Shown here: piece by piece, positions 51,011 through 62,525 of the stretch
Position numbering within the stretch: the stretch's first letter is position 1
How the letters are laid out: every line of letters begins with the position of its first letter
Assembly (NCBI RefSeq): GCF_021018895.1
Contig: NC_079378.1
Coordinates: 10,475,501-10,539,500 of the forward strand
Source of the DNA: Seriola aureovittata
Taxonomy: Eukaryota; Chordata; Actinopteri; Carangiformes; Carangidae
Length of the DNA: 64,000 nucleotides
Direction: 5' to 3'
Program-made: the position numbers and the translations under genes
The notes under the pieces: model-generated
The model's database searches: none
Told to the model about the DNA's origin: nothing
What the model saw: only the letters and a program-made list of their open reading frames with translations

Positions 51011-51150
51011 CTTTTTTTGTGTGAAAATTATAGTGAGATGTGTCATATTTGTAAGATTTTGAAGTGTGTATGCGCATACATATGCAGATTATGTATGCTG
51101 TAATGTTTGCAACCGAACTTTGCTTTTTAACTAGCTTGCATAATGCCATC
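49590..51150. other. Non-coding stretch, partly CNE-like, with (GT)n array
   Basis: 49680-49980 is dense in ATTA/TAAT-type motifs and looks unlike neighbouring repeats. A poly-A run is at 50169-50187, a (GA)n tract near 50650, and a (GT)n array at 50979-51009. Confidence 0.4.
50979..51009. repeat. (GT)n microsatellite
   Basis: About 15 GT units preceded by a pyrimidine-rich segment and followed by CCTTTTTTTG. Confidence 0.9.
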
Positions 51151-51184
51151 CAAGTTGCGTGTGTGTGAGCACACACGCAACTTG
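51151..51184. repeat. Perfect inverted repeat: 15 bp stem, 4 base loop
   Basis: CAAGTTGCGTGTGTG at 51151-51165 is the exact reverse complement of CACACACGCAACTTG at 51170-51184, separated by TGAG. Part of the stem is GT/CA-rich, but the outer CAAGTTGCG part is not simple sequence, so this is more than a microsatellite flip. Confidence 0.9.
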
Positions 51185-52304
51185 CAGCATGAGTAAAATT
51201 AAATGTAAAAGGCCATTAAAACATTTATTATTAGCATTATGCATTAGCTGGTAATGCATATATTTCAATAAAGTACAAAAATATTAATAAAATTGCTGAC
51301 TTGGCTAATTGCTCTGTTGAATAAATGCAGATGTTGAAACAAGTGAAAGACTGATGAAACAAGACGGACGGATTCTGACCCTGTTTCATAATGTAAGAGA
51401 GAAAAAAACAGGAAAAAGTGAAGGTGCTGCAATAATGAAAGATATAAAGAACTATAACAAAGATGAATTGGTGTTTAAAAACGCTGCACTCTTACTGAAC
51501 GTGCACCATCTGTCACTCTCTTTATGTCCATGGCACTTCTGAGTCATACATGAAAATTGTGTTTCTGTGTCTGGATGAATATCAGCCTCTCTCAGTCTGC
51601 CAGCAGGACTTTAGAAGGTGCTGATCTGCAGGACGGGTGATGGGTTAAATACCCCATGTCTTGATACTTTGATCTCACTGCTGACAGATTGAGAGATGGT
51701 TGGGTGGGGTGGAGGATGACAACGTGGGAGATGAAGGGAGAGGGGGCAGGGGGAGGTAGATATGGAGGCTGATGAGACGCACAGTGCAGGAGGTGGAGGG
51801 AGGGAGAGTGTTGCAATGCAGATAAAGAGATGTGAGGGGAGAGACTGACTGATAGACACATAGGGGAGACATTAATATGTACAAGGAGCAGCTGCAGTGA
51901 CAAAGTGCCATTGAATCCAGATACGGTGTGTGAGACGATATTCTCAGATTGCTGTTATACGGTTTTTTGGTAAAGTTGCACAAGACAGGGTTTTCAAACT
52001 ATAGCCACAACTGTAGAGTACCAGACCTGTAAGACTGTCACACTCGTACACAACACACAACAACTGTCAGTTGGATGAAATCTGGACACAACTTTTGCTG
52101 TTTTTTAGACCAGTCCCACTAGAAACGAAAAAATGCAAGGTTTGGCCAGAGGATGGCACCAGAGGAAAGACCATGTCACTAAATCTTCGTACAATAGTCA
52201 TTTAATGACATCTTGGACTTGTCAGGCTCAGCTGTACGTTGCCAGGTTTCGATTAACATTCATTAGTCTAAGCTGAAATGTAAGTATGTAAACAAGGTAA
52301 CCCC
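51185..52304. other. Non-coding stretch, nothing recognised
   Basis: Unique sequence with a purine-rich block at 51690-51850 that makes overlapping low-complexity frames on the minus strand. No feature is supported. Confidence 0.5.
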
Positions 52305-52567
52305 AGGACTGCAATTAATGATTATTTTCATTAATAATTAATCTGCCAAAATTGTGTGGTCTCTTAAAACATCAGATAATAGTGAAAAAGGCCCGTCCCA
52401 AGGTGTCCAAGGTCTTGTTTTGTCTTACCAACATTCTAAAACATATTTAGTTTTTTTTATAATGTAGATTTAACTCTCAAATGTTTGTCATTTTTGCTGG
52501 AAAAATGACTTAAAGGTTTTTCTGTCAATTGCTTAATCAATTAATGAACTAATCACTGCAGCTTTAC
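52305..52567. mobile_element. hAT-like dispersed repeat, near full-length diverged copy
   Basis: Runs from GGACTGCAATTAATGATTAT through ATTAATCTGCC, AACATCAGATAATAGTGAAA, CCAAGGTCTTGTTTTGTC, CATTTTTGCTGGAAAAATGA, CTTAAAGG and ATTGCTTAATCAATTAATGA to ACTAATCACTGCAGC. The ends are rough inverted repeats. The order matches the widespread teleost element also represented at 11646-11815 and 15345-15415. Confidence 0.7.
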
Positions 52568-55529
52568 ACTTAACATGTTAATTTGAAACGCTACCATTAA
52601 GCATGTTGGTATGCTGTTGAAGCATTAGTCTCAACTCACATCCGAGGCCGATGGGAATTAACTCATTAGTTTTAGTCAGGACAAGTGGAATTTTTCATGT
52701 GTGGTGGAATTTTAGGGGATCACCAATATGTGCGGACCTCTAAATAACTGTATACCAAATTTGGCCATTTTTGTAAGACCAACAATATTGTCATTTCTAG
52801 GTCCAAGCCACTTACACACACACAGGTGTCCTATCAGCTTAAATCATGAAGTGCAGAAGAGAAGAGCGTCCCCCCCACCTGCTACTGAGAAGCTATATAA
52901 AACGTATTTTCCTAAATTAAATTCTGTCGGCAGTTTCGGTCACTGACACTGAAAGGAAATCATCTCTGTTCAGAGGAAGTGATCAATCCAAAAACCTGAC
53001 AGTGAGGGGGAAAAAAAAAACTCTGTCCTATAAATGGTAACGCATGAGCTCTCCGTCTGCACCAAGCTGGCTTCACCAACGTTTGGTACTAAACGTTTGG
53101 TACTAGACCTCTGTCACTTTGATATCCTCCGGCGGGGGGTTGGTAAACATGAAAAATCTGTGCGTATTGCATGATATTTGAAAACAGAAATGCGGGTATC
53201 ATACAGAAGCCTCTTTTATGCCATTTTTATTCTCCAACACACAGTTACACACATGCTGCTATTTGAACCAAACAATTTCAGTTTTGGCAATTGCCATGTT
53301 ATGTAAAGATCATTATTGCTTTTGACAAACCTCTCCAGTGTCTTGGCATCATTAGCTCCTTTAAAATTTTCGTTGCATAGTATCATAAATGAACCGCTGT
53401 CATCCTGGAAAGTGGTTGCGTTTCTTGGTTGATGACAAGTTTTGGAAAAACATTTTTGATTTACAAGGTTTTCTCTTGACAGCTCGGATAACTTTATATA
53501 ATCCCAATTCCTTGTACTCTGTTTTCATGTTTATATTTCCCCCTGCTTTATTCTATGACTTTTGGTTCTGGAAAAGTTTCCACAGAGAATCATTAAAGAT
53601 TCATCTTATCTTCATAGAGAAAAAGTCAGACGCAGAACAATACAGACAAACACACTGAGGAAAATAGGACAAGACAGAAAAGGGAAAGAAATGTACAGAC
53701 TGAGAAGCAAGGCAGGCAGGCAGACAGATAAAACAGCCCAACAGACCAAACCAGAAAAACAGATGCTTGCTCCCTGCTCTCTCTGTCCTATCTGGCTCTG
53801 TGCTCTCCAACCCCGGTCTTCAAAGCCACAGCAGGAGGTGACACTCTCAGCTCTGCTCCCCGGCTTCTATATAAAACCTCCCCAGTCTATTTACCTTCTG
53901 CGGGGATTACACTCAGCACTCATCTTTCACATGCAGCTCATTTGGGCAAATCCCTTCTGTGTCTCTCTAGCTCAATCACTGTGTGCTTGCACGTTTGTCT
54001 ATGTGTGAATGGGACTGAGGAAGAGGGTGTCATCAAGAGAACAATTGTGTTGTGTCTGTATTTTTGTCATTGGGGGTTTCATTTCTACCTGTGAGGCTAC
54101 TTTCATCCGCCAGTGTCTTATTTGGCATAGAAAGCATTTTCTTCCTCTTAGTCACTGCATGCTCTGTGATTGTCTTGGCAGCTACATGGAAAAGAACAGG
54201 CAAGGTAGCCAGTGTTTGTTGTGGAGATCGGGGTACAGGGTGCATCACAGGAAGATGGCAGCATGAGATGGTTTTGCTTTTTCTAAATCGCCAGATTCAA
54301 TACTTGTTCAGCGGAGTAAGTCGGTATGAGTGAATTTCAACAAAACATTTTGATTTGTCTGGACTCACAAAGGTAGATCAAATTCCTCTGTGGTGTAAAA
54401 ATTAAATGGTGAATTGATTGAACAGCACAGTTCACAACACAGATCTTACTTCCCACAGTGCATGCTCACCTGCCGGGTGATTTCTGCAGTTACACCCTTG
54501 TGTATTGTACATTACTACTTAACATCTTCTCTTAGATTCCCTTATCTGTTTTTACGTGACAGATACGACAGATGTATTTGTAATTTTCCTGGATTAAACA
54601 ATGTTTCTGTTGAGTAAACAGGTCTGCCTGGCTGAGAAGTGAAACCTTTTGTGGGAGCCAAAGTGCTTGGCTTTTAAATACTGCTGTGAAAATGTTTCTG
54701 CCTCAGGTAACTTGCAACCTTCTTGTCAAGGATTTTGAATGAAAATGCAAGATGCACCTCATTTATATCAATCTTGCTACTGTGTGGAAGTGTTTGCCAT
54801 AGCAAAAATGCTTTAAAGTCACCCCTGCTATCTGACTTGCCTTCGTGCCATCGCTGGCGTCACTGGGACTAAAGACCAACTGTAGTTTAAGTGCCAGGCT
54901 TTGTCATTGGCAAAGTGGCAGCATTATTTGGAGTAGTGTTGTACTGTTACCACAGTGAGGTGGAGTGCAGTGATGCCTATGCCTCTGCCATATATCTACC
55001 ACTGCTACTCGCCTCCCTAGAGAAAGGACCTGATTTAATGCAGCTTGGTAAAACTGTAGTCAACACCCCACACCACCAAGTCAGTATATGTTTCCATAAT
55101 CCCCCTCCTCTGTAGGACTTCGTCACTATGATGAAAATCCACTGCTGAGACCATCAGTATTCAGCTTTGTTCTCCTTGTTGCTCCAGTAATCTGCTGGAG
55201 AGTTACCTATGAGTGTGGCTATGGCAGCAAAGCCAGTTTTCCTTTGTTTGACAAAATCTGGGGCTGTTTGGAGATCAGTATCCCTGTTGTGACCAGCTCA
55301 AACATCAACTTCCTTTGGTGTTTCTGCCTTCTTCCTTACCTCAAGGTATTAAATAGAATTTATAGACACTTTCGGTGGCACATTCAACTGTGCAAAAGGC
55401 ATGAGGCCTTTCGATGCTTGAATCCTGAGAGGGCCTTTGGGATTGTGTAGAAGAGCTGTGCAGACTGCCTAGCATGTGTGTGTTCAGTTCACCGTTTAGA
55501 GATTTTACACCAAGGAATTGTCTTTTTAT
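52568..55529. other. Non-coding stretch with one TATA-like core
   Basis: Holds a short direct repeat around ACGTTTGGTACT near 53078-53106 and a TATATAAAA string at about 53870 in GC-richer DNA. Open frames at 53562-54008 and 55244-55450 give peptides I do not recognise. No gene is called. Confidence 0.4.
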
Positions 55530-55895
55530 GCCTTCGTGCCAGTGACAGTCAGGGCTGGAGGCATTATGTTTTCTGGTTGTCCGTCCATCCCATTCTCATA
55601 AACCCAATATGTCAGTAACACATTGAGGGAACTTCTTCAAATTTGGCACAAATATTCATTTGGACTCGAGGATGAACTAATAATAATTTGGTGGTTAACG
55701 GTCAAGGTCACTGTGACCTCACAAAACACGTTTTTGTCCATAACTCAACTTCATACGCTACTTATGACACAGTTTAACTCAAATGTCTATAAGGATAAAA
55801 TGAATTGATGACATTTTATATCCAAATGGTGAAAGGTCAACTTCACAGTGACATCATAATGTTCTGCAAAAACATCTCTGCCCAATATTCAATGC
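55530..55895 (+). repeat. Dispersed fish repeat family, copy 2
   Basis: Begins around CCTTCGTGCCAGTGACAGTC and includes TTGTCCGTCCATCCCATTCT, CAAATTTGGCACAAATATTC, ATTTGGACTCGAGGATGAAC, GGTCAAGGTCACTGTGACCT, CACAAAACACG and AAAGGTCAACTTCACAGTGA. It shares its core vocabulary with 45295-45600 in the same orientation and extends further at both ends. Confidence 0.65.
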
Positions 55896-58800
55896 TGTAA
55901 TTCTATTGGGTTTTTTTCAGAGGTGGTGTTGAGAAAGGCAGAAAGTGGTCTTCCACTATTATTGTGTGCCTGTGTATTGTCAGCCATCACCCCAGTTTTT
56001 GCCCCATTCTAATGTCGGCTTCTTGTATGGAATGCAAGGACATGTGTTTGCTTGTTAAACAGTTAGGACTGAGTTTCTAATAGTTATTTATATTAGCTAG
56101 AAGCCTTTACAATAAAAGATCATTTGGAAATGCACAGGCATTTTTGTACAATACAGAGCTTCTATAATTCTCATTAAAATGTAATATGAATTAATGCCAC
56201 ACTCAATATCACGGCTAATTGCTGCAATTGGGATAATTATGGGTACTAATGCCGGGGTCATGGTCTAGTAAAGGTTGATAAACCCTTCTATAGAGCCTTG
56301 TGAGATGGCTCCTTCTGAGAATACAGATGCATAGCTATCGACCTTAGCTGTTCAGCCCATTTGATTTCACTATATTCTACATATTTCTCAGCTTTCAATG
56401 CAGCTGTCTCTGCCTTCTGTCACTCTGGGGTGCCACTGTAACACTCAAAGTTTTGTTTGACATTGTATGTATGTGTGTGTCTGTTCTGGAGCAATTTTCA
56501 CTGCGGCGTGTTCAGTACAATCTAGGCAAGTTGATCCAGACCTGACAGGGAGGCTGCTAGCTGCACACAAACACACACATGCAAATGTTTTTCTTTGCAC
56601 TGAGCGAAGAGATCATGTGGCGTTTTCAGATGTGCTTATGAAACCTGCAACGTACCACTGAACTCTGCCACTGTGAAGAACAACAGCAATCCACTCCGAT
56701 AAGAGAGCATGAATGACAGTATGAAGGAAGGATGCTATGTTTGAAGCTCAGTTTTCTTCAATAAAGTACTTGCAGCAGTTCACAGTATTTTTTTGAAGTT
56801 TATTTGTATATTCTGGTGTGGCAGTATATATTTTCTTTGTTGATTTTTTTTTTCTTTTTTTCTTTTTTTTTTTTCTTTGTTAGGTCAAACTCACTGCAAC
56901 CCGAACACTTAAACTACTGAGTGCTGAAAAATGGAAAGTGAGAGATAACAGAATGGGGGTAACAGATGATGTTGCAAGTCAATCTCCTGTCCTCTTTCCT
57001 TAGTGGAGCTGACATATTGCCAGCAGTGTGCGCTCTTCTTTGTGAGTGCATAGATGCGTATTTTGTTGTGTATATTTCTATTTGTGTGCAAAATGGAAGG
57101 TGACCGAGGATAAAGCCAAATGCACACTATCCGCTCACATTATTGTCTCTTAGTCGGGTGTGACAGGGGGAGAAACAGATGAAGGAAGACAAAGCGAGCA
57201 GGCCTGAGTGCACAAAAAGACATGTCCAAGCTCATAATCTAATTTGATATCCAATTTGTTGAGTTACCCACACCTCTACCCCCTCCTCCTCCCTCTTTCT
57301 CCTTCGCCCCCCTCGATCCTTTCGTCCATGCATCCCCTCTGTGCTCTTTTTTATTTATATATTTATTTATTTTTAACACAATGCTCTTGCCAACTTTTTA
57401 CCAGTGTATAGTGGAGGGAATTTTAGCTTGGAGTGCACTGCTTACTACGCAGCATGCATTAGCAGCTGCGTGTATGCGCAACTCTTGGTTCGCTGTCTTC
57501 TTAGCTTTGCCTGGCAGTGACTTTGACAGTGTATATGTGTGCCGCAAACAGGATTACAAACACACTGTTGACTGTGAGAGGCAGAGAACTCAATTCATGG
57601 CTTCAGGGTAATGTCTGCCACACTCTTTAGAAAGGTGCATCACTAATTAAGATAAATTATGTGTCAATAGGGGTTGCCGTTTAAATATGGAATGTGTCTT
57701 GTGTGCCATCCAAAACTTTGTGGATGTTTTGAAAGTGACGTACCAGTGACTTTATAAAGCTCCTGCATTATGTGTATAAGACTATATATACAGTGCAGTA
57801 TAAAGCTTGTTATTCCTTGGCAGTGCTCACATTTACACACAAAGCTCGACTTGCTACAATGCTGCTCTGGCATTCATAAAATATAGAGCTTTCCTCTCTT
57901 TAGCTGCCATTGCAAGGATTCTCATTAGAAACACCACGTTTTATGATACAATTGACTAATTTGCTTGAACAGTATTAAGGTCTGGTTACACCAGAAAGTG
58001 GGACAGTGATATTAATCTGCACGCCTTTGTGAAATAGTTGGTTCTAGAAGAACTGGTGACGTAGAGGCGATTCACAGAGCTCAACTGTGAACTACTGTAC
58101 GTTGCAACTATCTGCAGTGCCTCCATAGCTATAAGCCCACAGTGTATTTGTAGCAGTTTCTATGACAAACAAATTAATTGACTTATAATGAACATACTGA
58201 CAAATGAACTCCATTCAGCCAAGACTCTGAGAAGTATTATTATTCAGCCAGGAAGTAACAGAGCTCTAGTTTATTTAGAGAAATGAACTGGGTTATGCAT
58301 GTTGGGAATAGGAAGGTTATACACATGGATTCATTCATTGCAGCCATTTACTAGTTTTCACGGAGGAACTGTACTCCATCAGCTGGAGGGTGAAGTCGGC
58401 TGCTAAAGGGCACCTTGGGGATCGGTCTTGACATTTAAACGTCTTGTCACTAGCTACCTTATTTAATTTTGGTGAAATCCTACTCTTTTAAAGATTTCTA
58501 TGCTCTATCCTTTCAGAAAAATGTTTTTTTCCACCAGATTTAGCCTTAGTTACTCCTCCCGTCAGAGTTTTACAAGGGTAGAGTGAAAATCCTGCATCAA
58601 AGTGTTTTTCAGCAGCTTTGTTGGCAAACCTTGAGTTTTGAAATTTGGCTGAATCAGCAATGCTTGGTACTTAATTTGTTTAAAAGTGTTGTACTTGTGC
58701 TTCCAGCTTAGGCTCAGCTCCCCTCAGTACAGTTTGGTTTGGCTGTGTAATGCTCAGAATTTCTGCTTCTTGTCCTGCCTGGATGGCAGGACGAGAAGTG

Positions 58801-59117
58801 CCATGAAGCCAGATCTCCACTTGCTGAAATGGCAGAAAACAAATATTTCAGGTATTCTAAGGACAGTACCATTATTTTTAGGAACTGGATGCAGTGTCAC
58901 GCTTACCTTGTTATGAGTTTATAATTCATATCACAGTCCAGATCTCTTTTTGTCGTTACTGAGAAAAATTTGTAAGCATTTCCTATGTAATCCATCACTG
59001 CCGCAGCAGGATTTGATCTTCTGCTGCCTGGGGAATAACTACGTGTGAGAGAGATGAACTGAGGGTGATAATGTGCAGGGGAATACAGATGGGAAACATT
59101 ACCAGTAACAGTGCAGA

Positions 59118-59150
<33 letters not shown>

Positions 59151-59203
59151 CTCATTAATGTTGCCCCCATCTCTCATTGCCTTAGGTGACTTGTCATATC
59201 ACC
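55896..59203. other. Non-coding stretch, possible CNE and homopolymers
   Basis: 56140-56270 is rich in TAAT/ATTA motifs and lacks repeat character. T-rich tracts lie at 56845-56880 and 59124-59148, and an A/T-rich tract near 57348-57376. Remaining open frames are unrecognised. Confidence 0.4.
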
Positions 59204-59253
59204 TACAGTGGGGTCCAAAAGTAAGTGGTCTCAGACTTTTGGACCCCACTATA
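59204..59253. mobile_element. Collapsed mariner-type element: two termini joined as a hairpin
   Basis: TA then CAGTGGGGTCCAAAAGT (59206-59222) is followed, after only 12 bases, by ACTTTTGGACCCCACT (59235-59250), A, then TA. The two arms are perfect complements over 16 bases. CAGTGGGGTCCAAAAGTCTG is the terminal repeat of a fish mariner-like element I recognise, and flanking TA matches its target duplication. All internal sequence is lost. Confidence 0.8.
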
Positions 59254-62200
59254 TATGCAAACGCAGAGTAAGGCTGTGGAGAAGGACATGGTTCACTGTG
59301 TACAGGGGGTAAAGTCAAAGCCCTAAAATAAAGTTCATGGCCATTCATTAAAAGGTGCTGAGATTAACTGTTACACAAATATCTGTGTGTGTGGGTCAGA
59401 TTTGTTAATATGAGGCTAAAGGGCACTTTATATGAATATACCGTGGCCTTTTTATGTTTACTGTTGCATTAGCATTTACATAAGTCCACATATATAAGAG
59501 TACGCTACATATACATACACCTATGCACACACACGGATAATAAAACTTAACCTTTACCACCATGACATTCAGCTGTTTCTATATTAGGCCACTTGCTCAT
59601 CACGGTTGGAAGATAAAAACATTCATTTGAATGCTGATTATGATATCATAACCCTGTTCTATAAATGTTCTGGGTTTACGCTTAATTCTGGTCAGGTGAG
59701 ATGTGCATTAATTTGTTCAGAATCACAAGGCTTCGATGTATTTTCCAGTATTAAATGAGTACCAGCAGTTATTACGTTCATTGCATCTCCTCGGTGGCTG
59801 GTGGTGACTTAAAATTTAACCTTTTGCAAATTCTGTTCGTCCCACCGACTCGTCACAAACTGTGACATGAAATTGTCTGACCTCCTGCGAAGCTGAAAAT
59901 GCATCCGTGTGCAGTTGAAATGAAATGTCTAGGACTTCTAGAGGCCTGAGTAGAGAGTTACGAAAGTCAGTTTAAGTCGTGCTGTTGCATAAAATCTGGA
60001 TTTAAAAGTAAACTTTAAAGCTGAAAACGGAAAATACATAATTTCCTGCCGGTTCCTTATCTAGAGTGCCATGGCAACGATGTTATATGTCACTATAGCT
60101 CCTTCTCATTACATCTGGCTCTCACATAGACCTAGTCAAAAATAAATTATCTCAGGCTGGGTGCTATTTTCAGAAGAGACAGAGAAAAGCAAAGTAGGAT
60201 GTTCAGTGCTACCTCTAGGGTTACCGTTGAGGTAAATCAAAATTGTAACGTGAGTCATGTAGGCACCCTTCACCACAACCGTAGCAGTAATTGTTAATTA
60301 AAGAATTTGCACTGTTCATGCTTTGCCTCAAGATGAACAAATTAAAAACCTTTTCCCTGTTTCTGTGATTCAATTAAAGTCGGCCTACTTTCAGAGAGCC
60401 TCACTGAAGTTTTTTTTTTTTTTTTTTTGAATCGGCAACCATGGATGAAATTGCTTGAGCGACAGCTTTCAACTAGTTTCAGTGTAAAAGTTTAAAGTAC
60501 TTTTATTCTGAAAAAATGTAAACTTTTCAAAAGCTGTGAATGGCCTCCAGGCCTGAGAATCAGTGGCCAAGTGTCTCACTCTCTGTCTCTCTGTGTGCAC
60601 TCCACTCGATAACACTGGTGAAGCAGCAAGAGAATCACAATGTTGGCCGTTGAGCAAGATTCACTTTTCTTTTTATAAAAAAAAAAAAAAAAGTACTTCT
60701 GTTTTTATTCAGCTGATATATTTCACAGACAGTTTTGGTCAAAGATTTTGGCACAAAATGTGAAGAGTGACACATAATAACTCTCAGCTACTCTTCTCTG
60801 TGATTCGTTGACACCGTGAATGCCTCTGTGTCTTCATTTCCCCTAATGCATGTTCCATTTAGGCTTTTGTTTAATAATGAGCAGTTCCATTAAAGAGACT
60901 TTGGATTGCTTTGTTTGAAACAACAGTGCTTCCCTGCAGCTCACACTTAGTGGGAATAATTTATACCCCAAAACCATGATAGAGGCATCATTTGTCTATT
61001 AGCTATTAACTGTCTTCTACATGACATATTTTGGGATTTTGAGGTCAACAGAAAATAAAACGGTTGTGGAAGTCTTGACAATTGGAGTAAGGGATATTGT
61101 CAAAGTTTACCAGCTGTGTCTTACTGCATGTCAGTCCAATAGGATATGCCACGACACCAATGTGCATCAGCTTTCCATAAGCTCTCCAGAAAAGCAGCAG
61201 ATTTATCACGTTTCCTCCCTGGATTGACACATCACAGCTACTGTACTTTGACTACTTCTCCTGTATGATGTGTCTGAGTGCTATGGGGTTCAGTTGATAT
61301 GTGTCAAGTGATGCATTGCTCTGTATGTGTTGCACTTTATTGTATACATTGCCTCCCAGATTTGTATTGATTGGTTGGTTAATGGCTTTAGCCAAAAGGA
61401 AGAACTGGGAGATGAAACAGATGCTGTCATTTTCAGTATCTGTTTGTATTTGATTCACATCGTCTTGGGGCAGATCGGACCTTTTTCCACACAAGAACAT
61501 ACAATGGATGTGTCTGCAAAACCCTGGATTACATTCAGATACCTTTATCTCACGTCCAGTTGCTTTCTGCAATATCTGGACACGGCAACTATGGTATGGT
61601 TAAGATTAGGGAAAGATCGTGCTTGGCAAATAGTTGAGGATGGTTATGATTAGGTAACTACAACACGAAAGGAAATTGAAGTTGAAAGGCAGAGGTTCAT
61701 TGCAGATTTGTAACGGGTCTCCTGCACCCCAGCCTCTACATTACACTTGGCTTTGCTACATAAAATACACACTACTCCTTGCATTGTCACTGAATGTTGA
61801 TTTCCTTTCTCAAAACTACCAGAACAGAGAGGCTGATCAAAAGGAGAATCAACTACTTTGTAAAAGAAGCAACACAAAACATTTAATGGTTGTTTTTTTT
61901 TTTTTTTTGTGCTCGAGTCATCTGTCGGAGCTAATTTTTTCAAGCTGCTTTATCCGTTTATCTGTTTATCCGACTTACTTTTCTCCTAAAAGGTATCATC
62001 TTTTATCCACTTCATTTTCAAATGCTCTCTTTAATCTAAAATAGATGGATAGCAGGCAAATACAGTTAAGCACCAGTTGACTAAACGCATCTCTCACGTT
62101 TTTTATCTACTGTTAAGAAATGACCTGTTTGGCGCAAAGACCCCTGTGATGAGATTTTATTTGAGATTGAATATGGGAAGAAAATCACAGCTGTCACAAA

Positions 62201-62286
62201 AATGTTGACAAGCTAAATTCTCATCCTCTTCATTTTTCCATATTCCATATGCATGTCACATAGTTCATAATGGGCTAGAGCCCTTG
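59254..62286. other. Non-coding stretch with homopolymers
   Basis: Contains poly-T at 60411-60429 and 61891-61906 and poly-A at 60678-60693. The block 61575-61730 (GGTTAAGATTAGGGAAAGAT, then GGTTATGATTAGGTAACTAC, AACGGGTCTCCTGCACC) looks like a diverged fish repeat, but I cannot assign it. No gene is supported. Confidence 0.4.
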
Positions 62287-62303
62287 CATCTCTACTGCAT
62301 GTT
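62287..62303. repeat. Target-site duplication, left copy
   Basis: CATCTCTACTGCATGTT, identical to 62509-62525 on the other side of the SINE. Confidence 0.9.
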
Positions 62304-62508
62304 TTTTAAAGTATATTTTTTTGGGCTTTTGTGCCTTTATTGGACAAGATAGTGGAGAGAGACAGGAAATGGGGAGGCAGAGAGAGAGGGGGAATGACAT
62401 GCAGTAAAGGCCGTCCGATGCGGGACTCGAACCGGGGCCAACTGCAGTGAGGGCTGTAGCCTCTACACATGGGGCGCCTGCTTAGACCACTACACCACAC
62501 GACGCCCC
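62304..62508 (-). mobile_element. tRNA-derived SINE, minus strand, with perfect 17 bp target duplication
   Basis: On the minus strand the head begins GGGGGCGTCGTG and holds an A-box-like TGGTGTAGTGGT (62486-62497) and a B-box GGTTCGAGTCC (62423-62433), the internal Pol III promoter derived from a tRNA. The body reads CCTTTACTGCATGTCATTCC, a C/T-rich stretch, CAATAAAGGCACAAAAGCCC, then an A-rich tail, matching the SINE at 17345. The identical 17 bp flanks and intact boxes indicate a younger insertion than the plus-strand copy. It depends on a partner LINE for reverse transcription, as SINEs do. Confidence 0.9.
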
Positions 62509-62525
62509 CATCTCTACTGCATGTT
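62509..62525. repeat. Target-site duplication, right copy
   Basis: CATCTCTACTGCATGTT, identical to the left copy. It marks the integration point of the minus-strand SINE. Confidence 0.9.

Noticed and set aside
53562..54008. 148-codon plus-strand frame
   Set aside because: No domain, biased basic low-complexity start, and it spans the TATA-like motif. No splice or polyadenylation context supports it.
55244..55450. Frame with an apparent donor (CTCAAG then GTATTAAAT)
   Set aside because: No good acceptor upstream in frame, the donor is weak, and the peptide is unrecognised.
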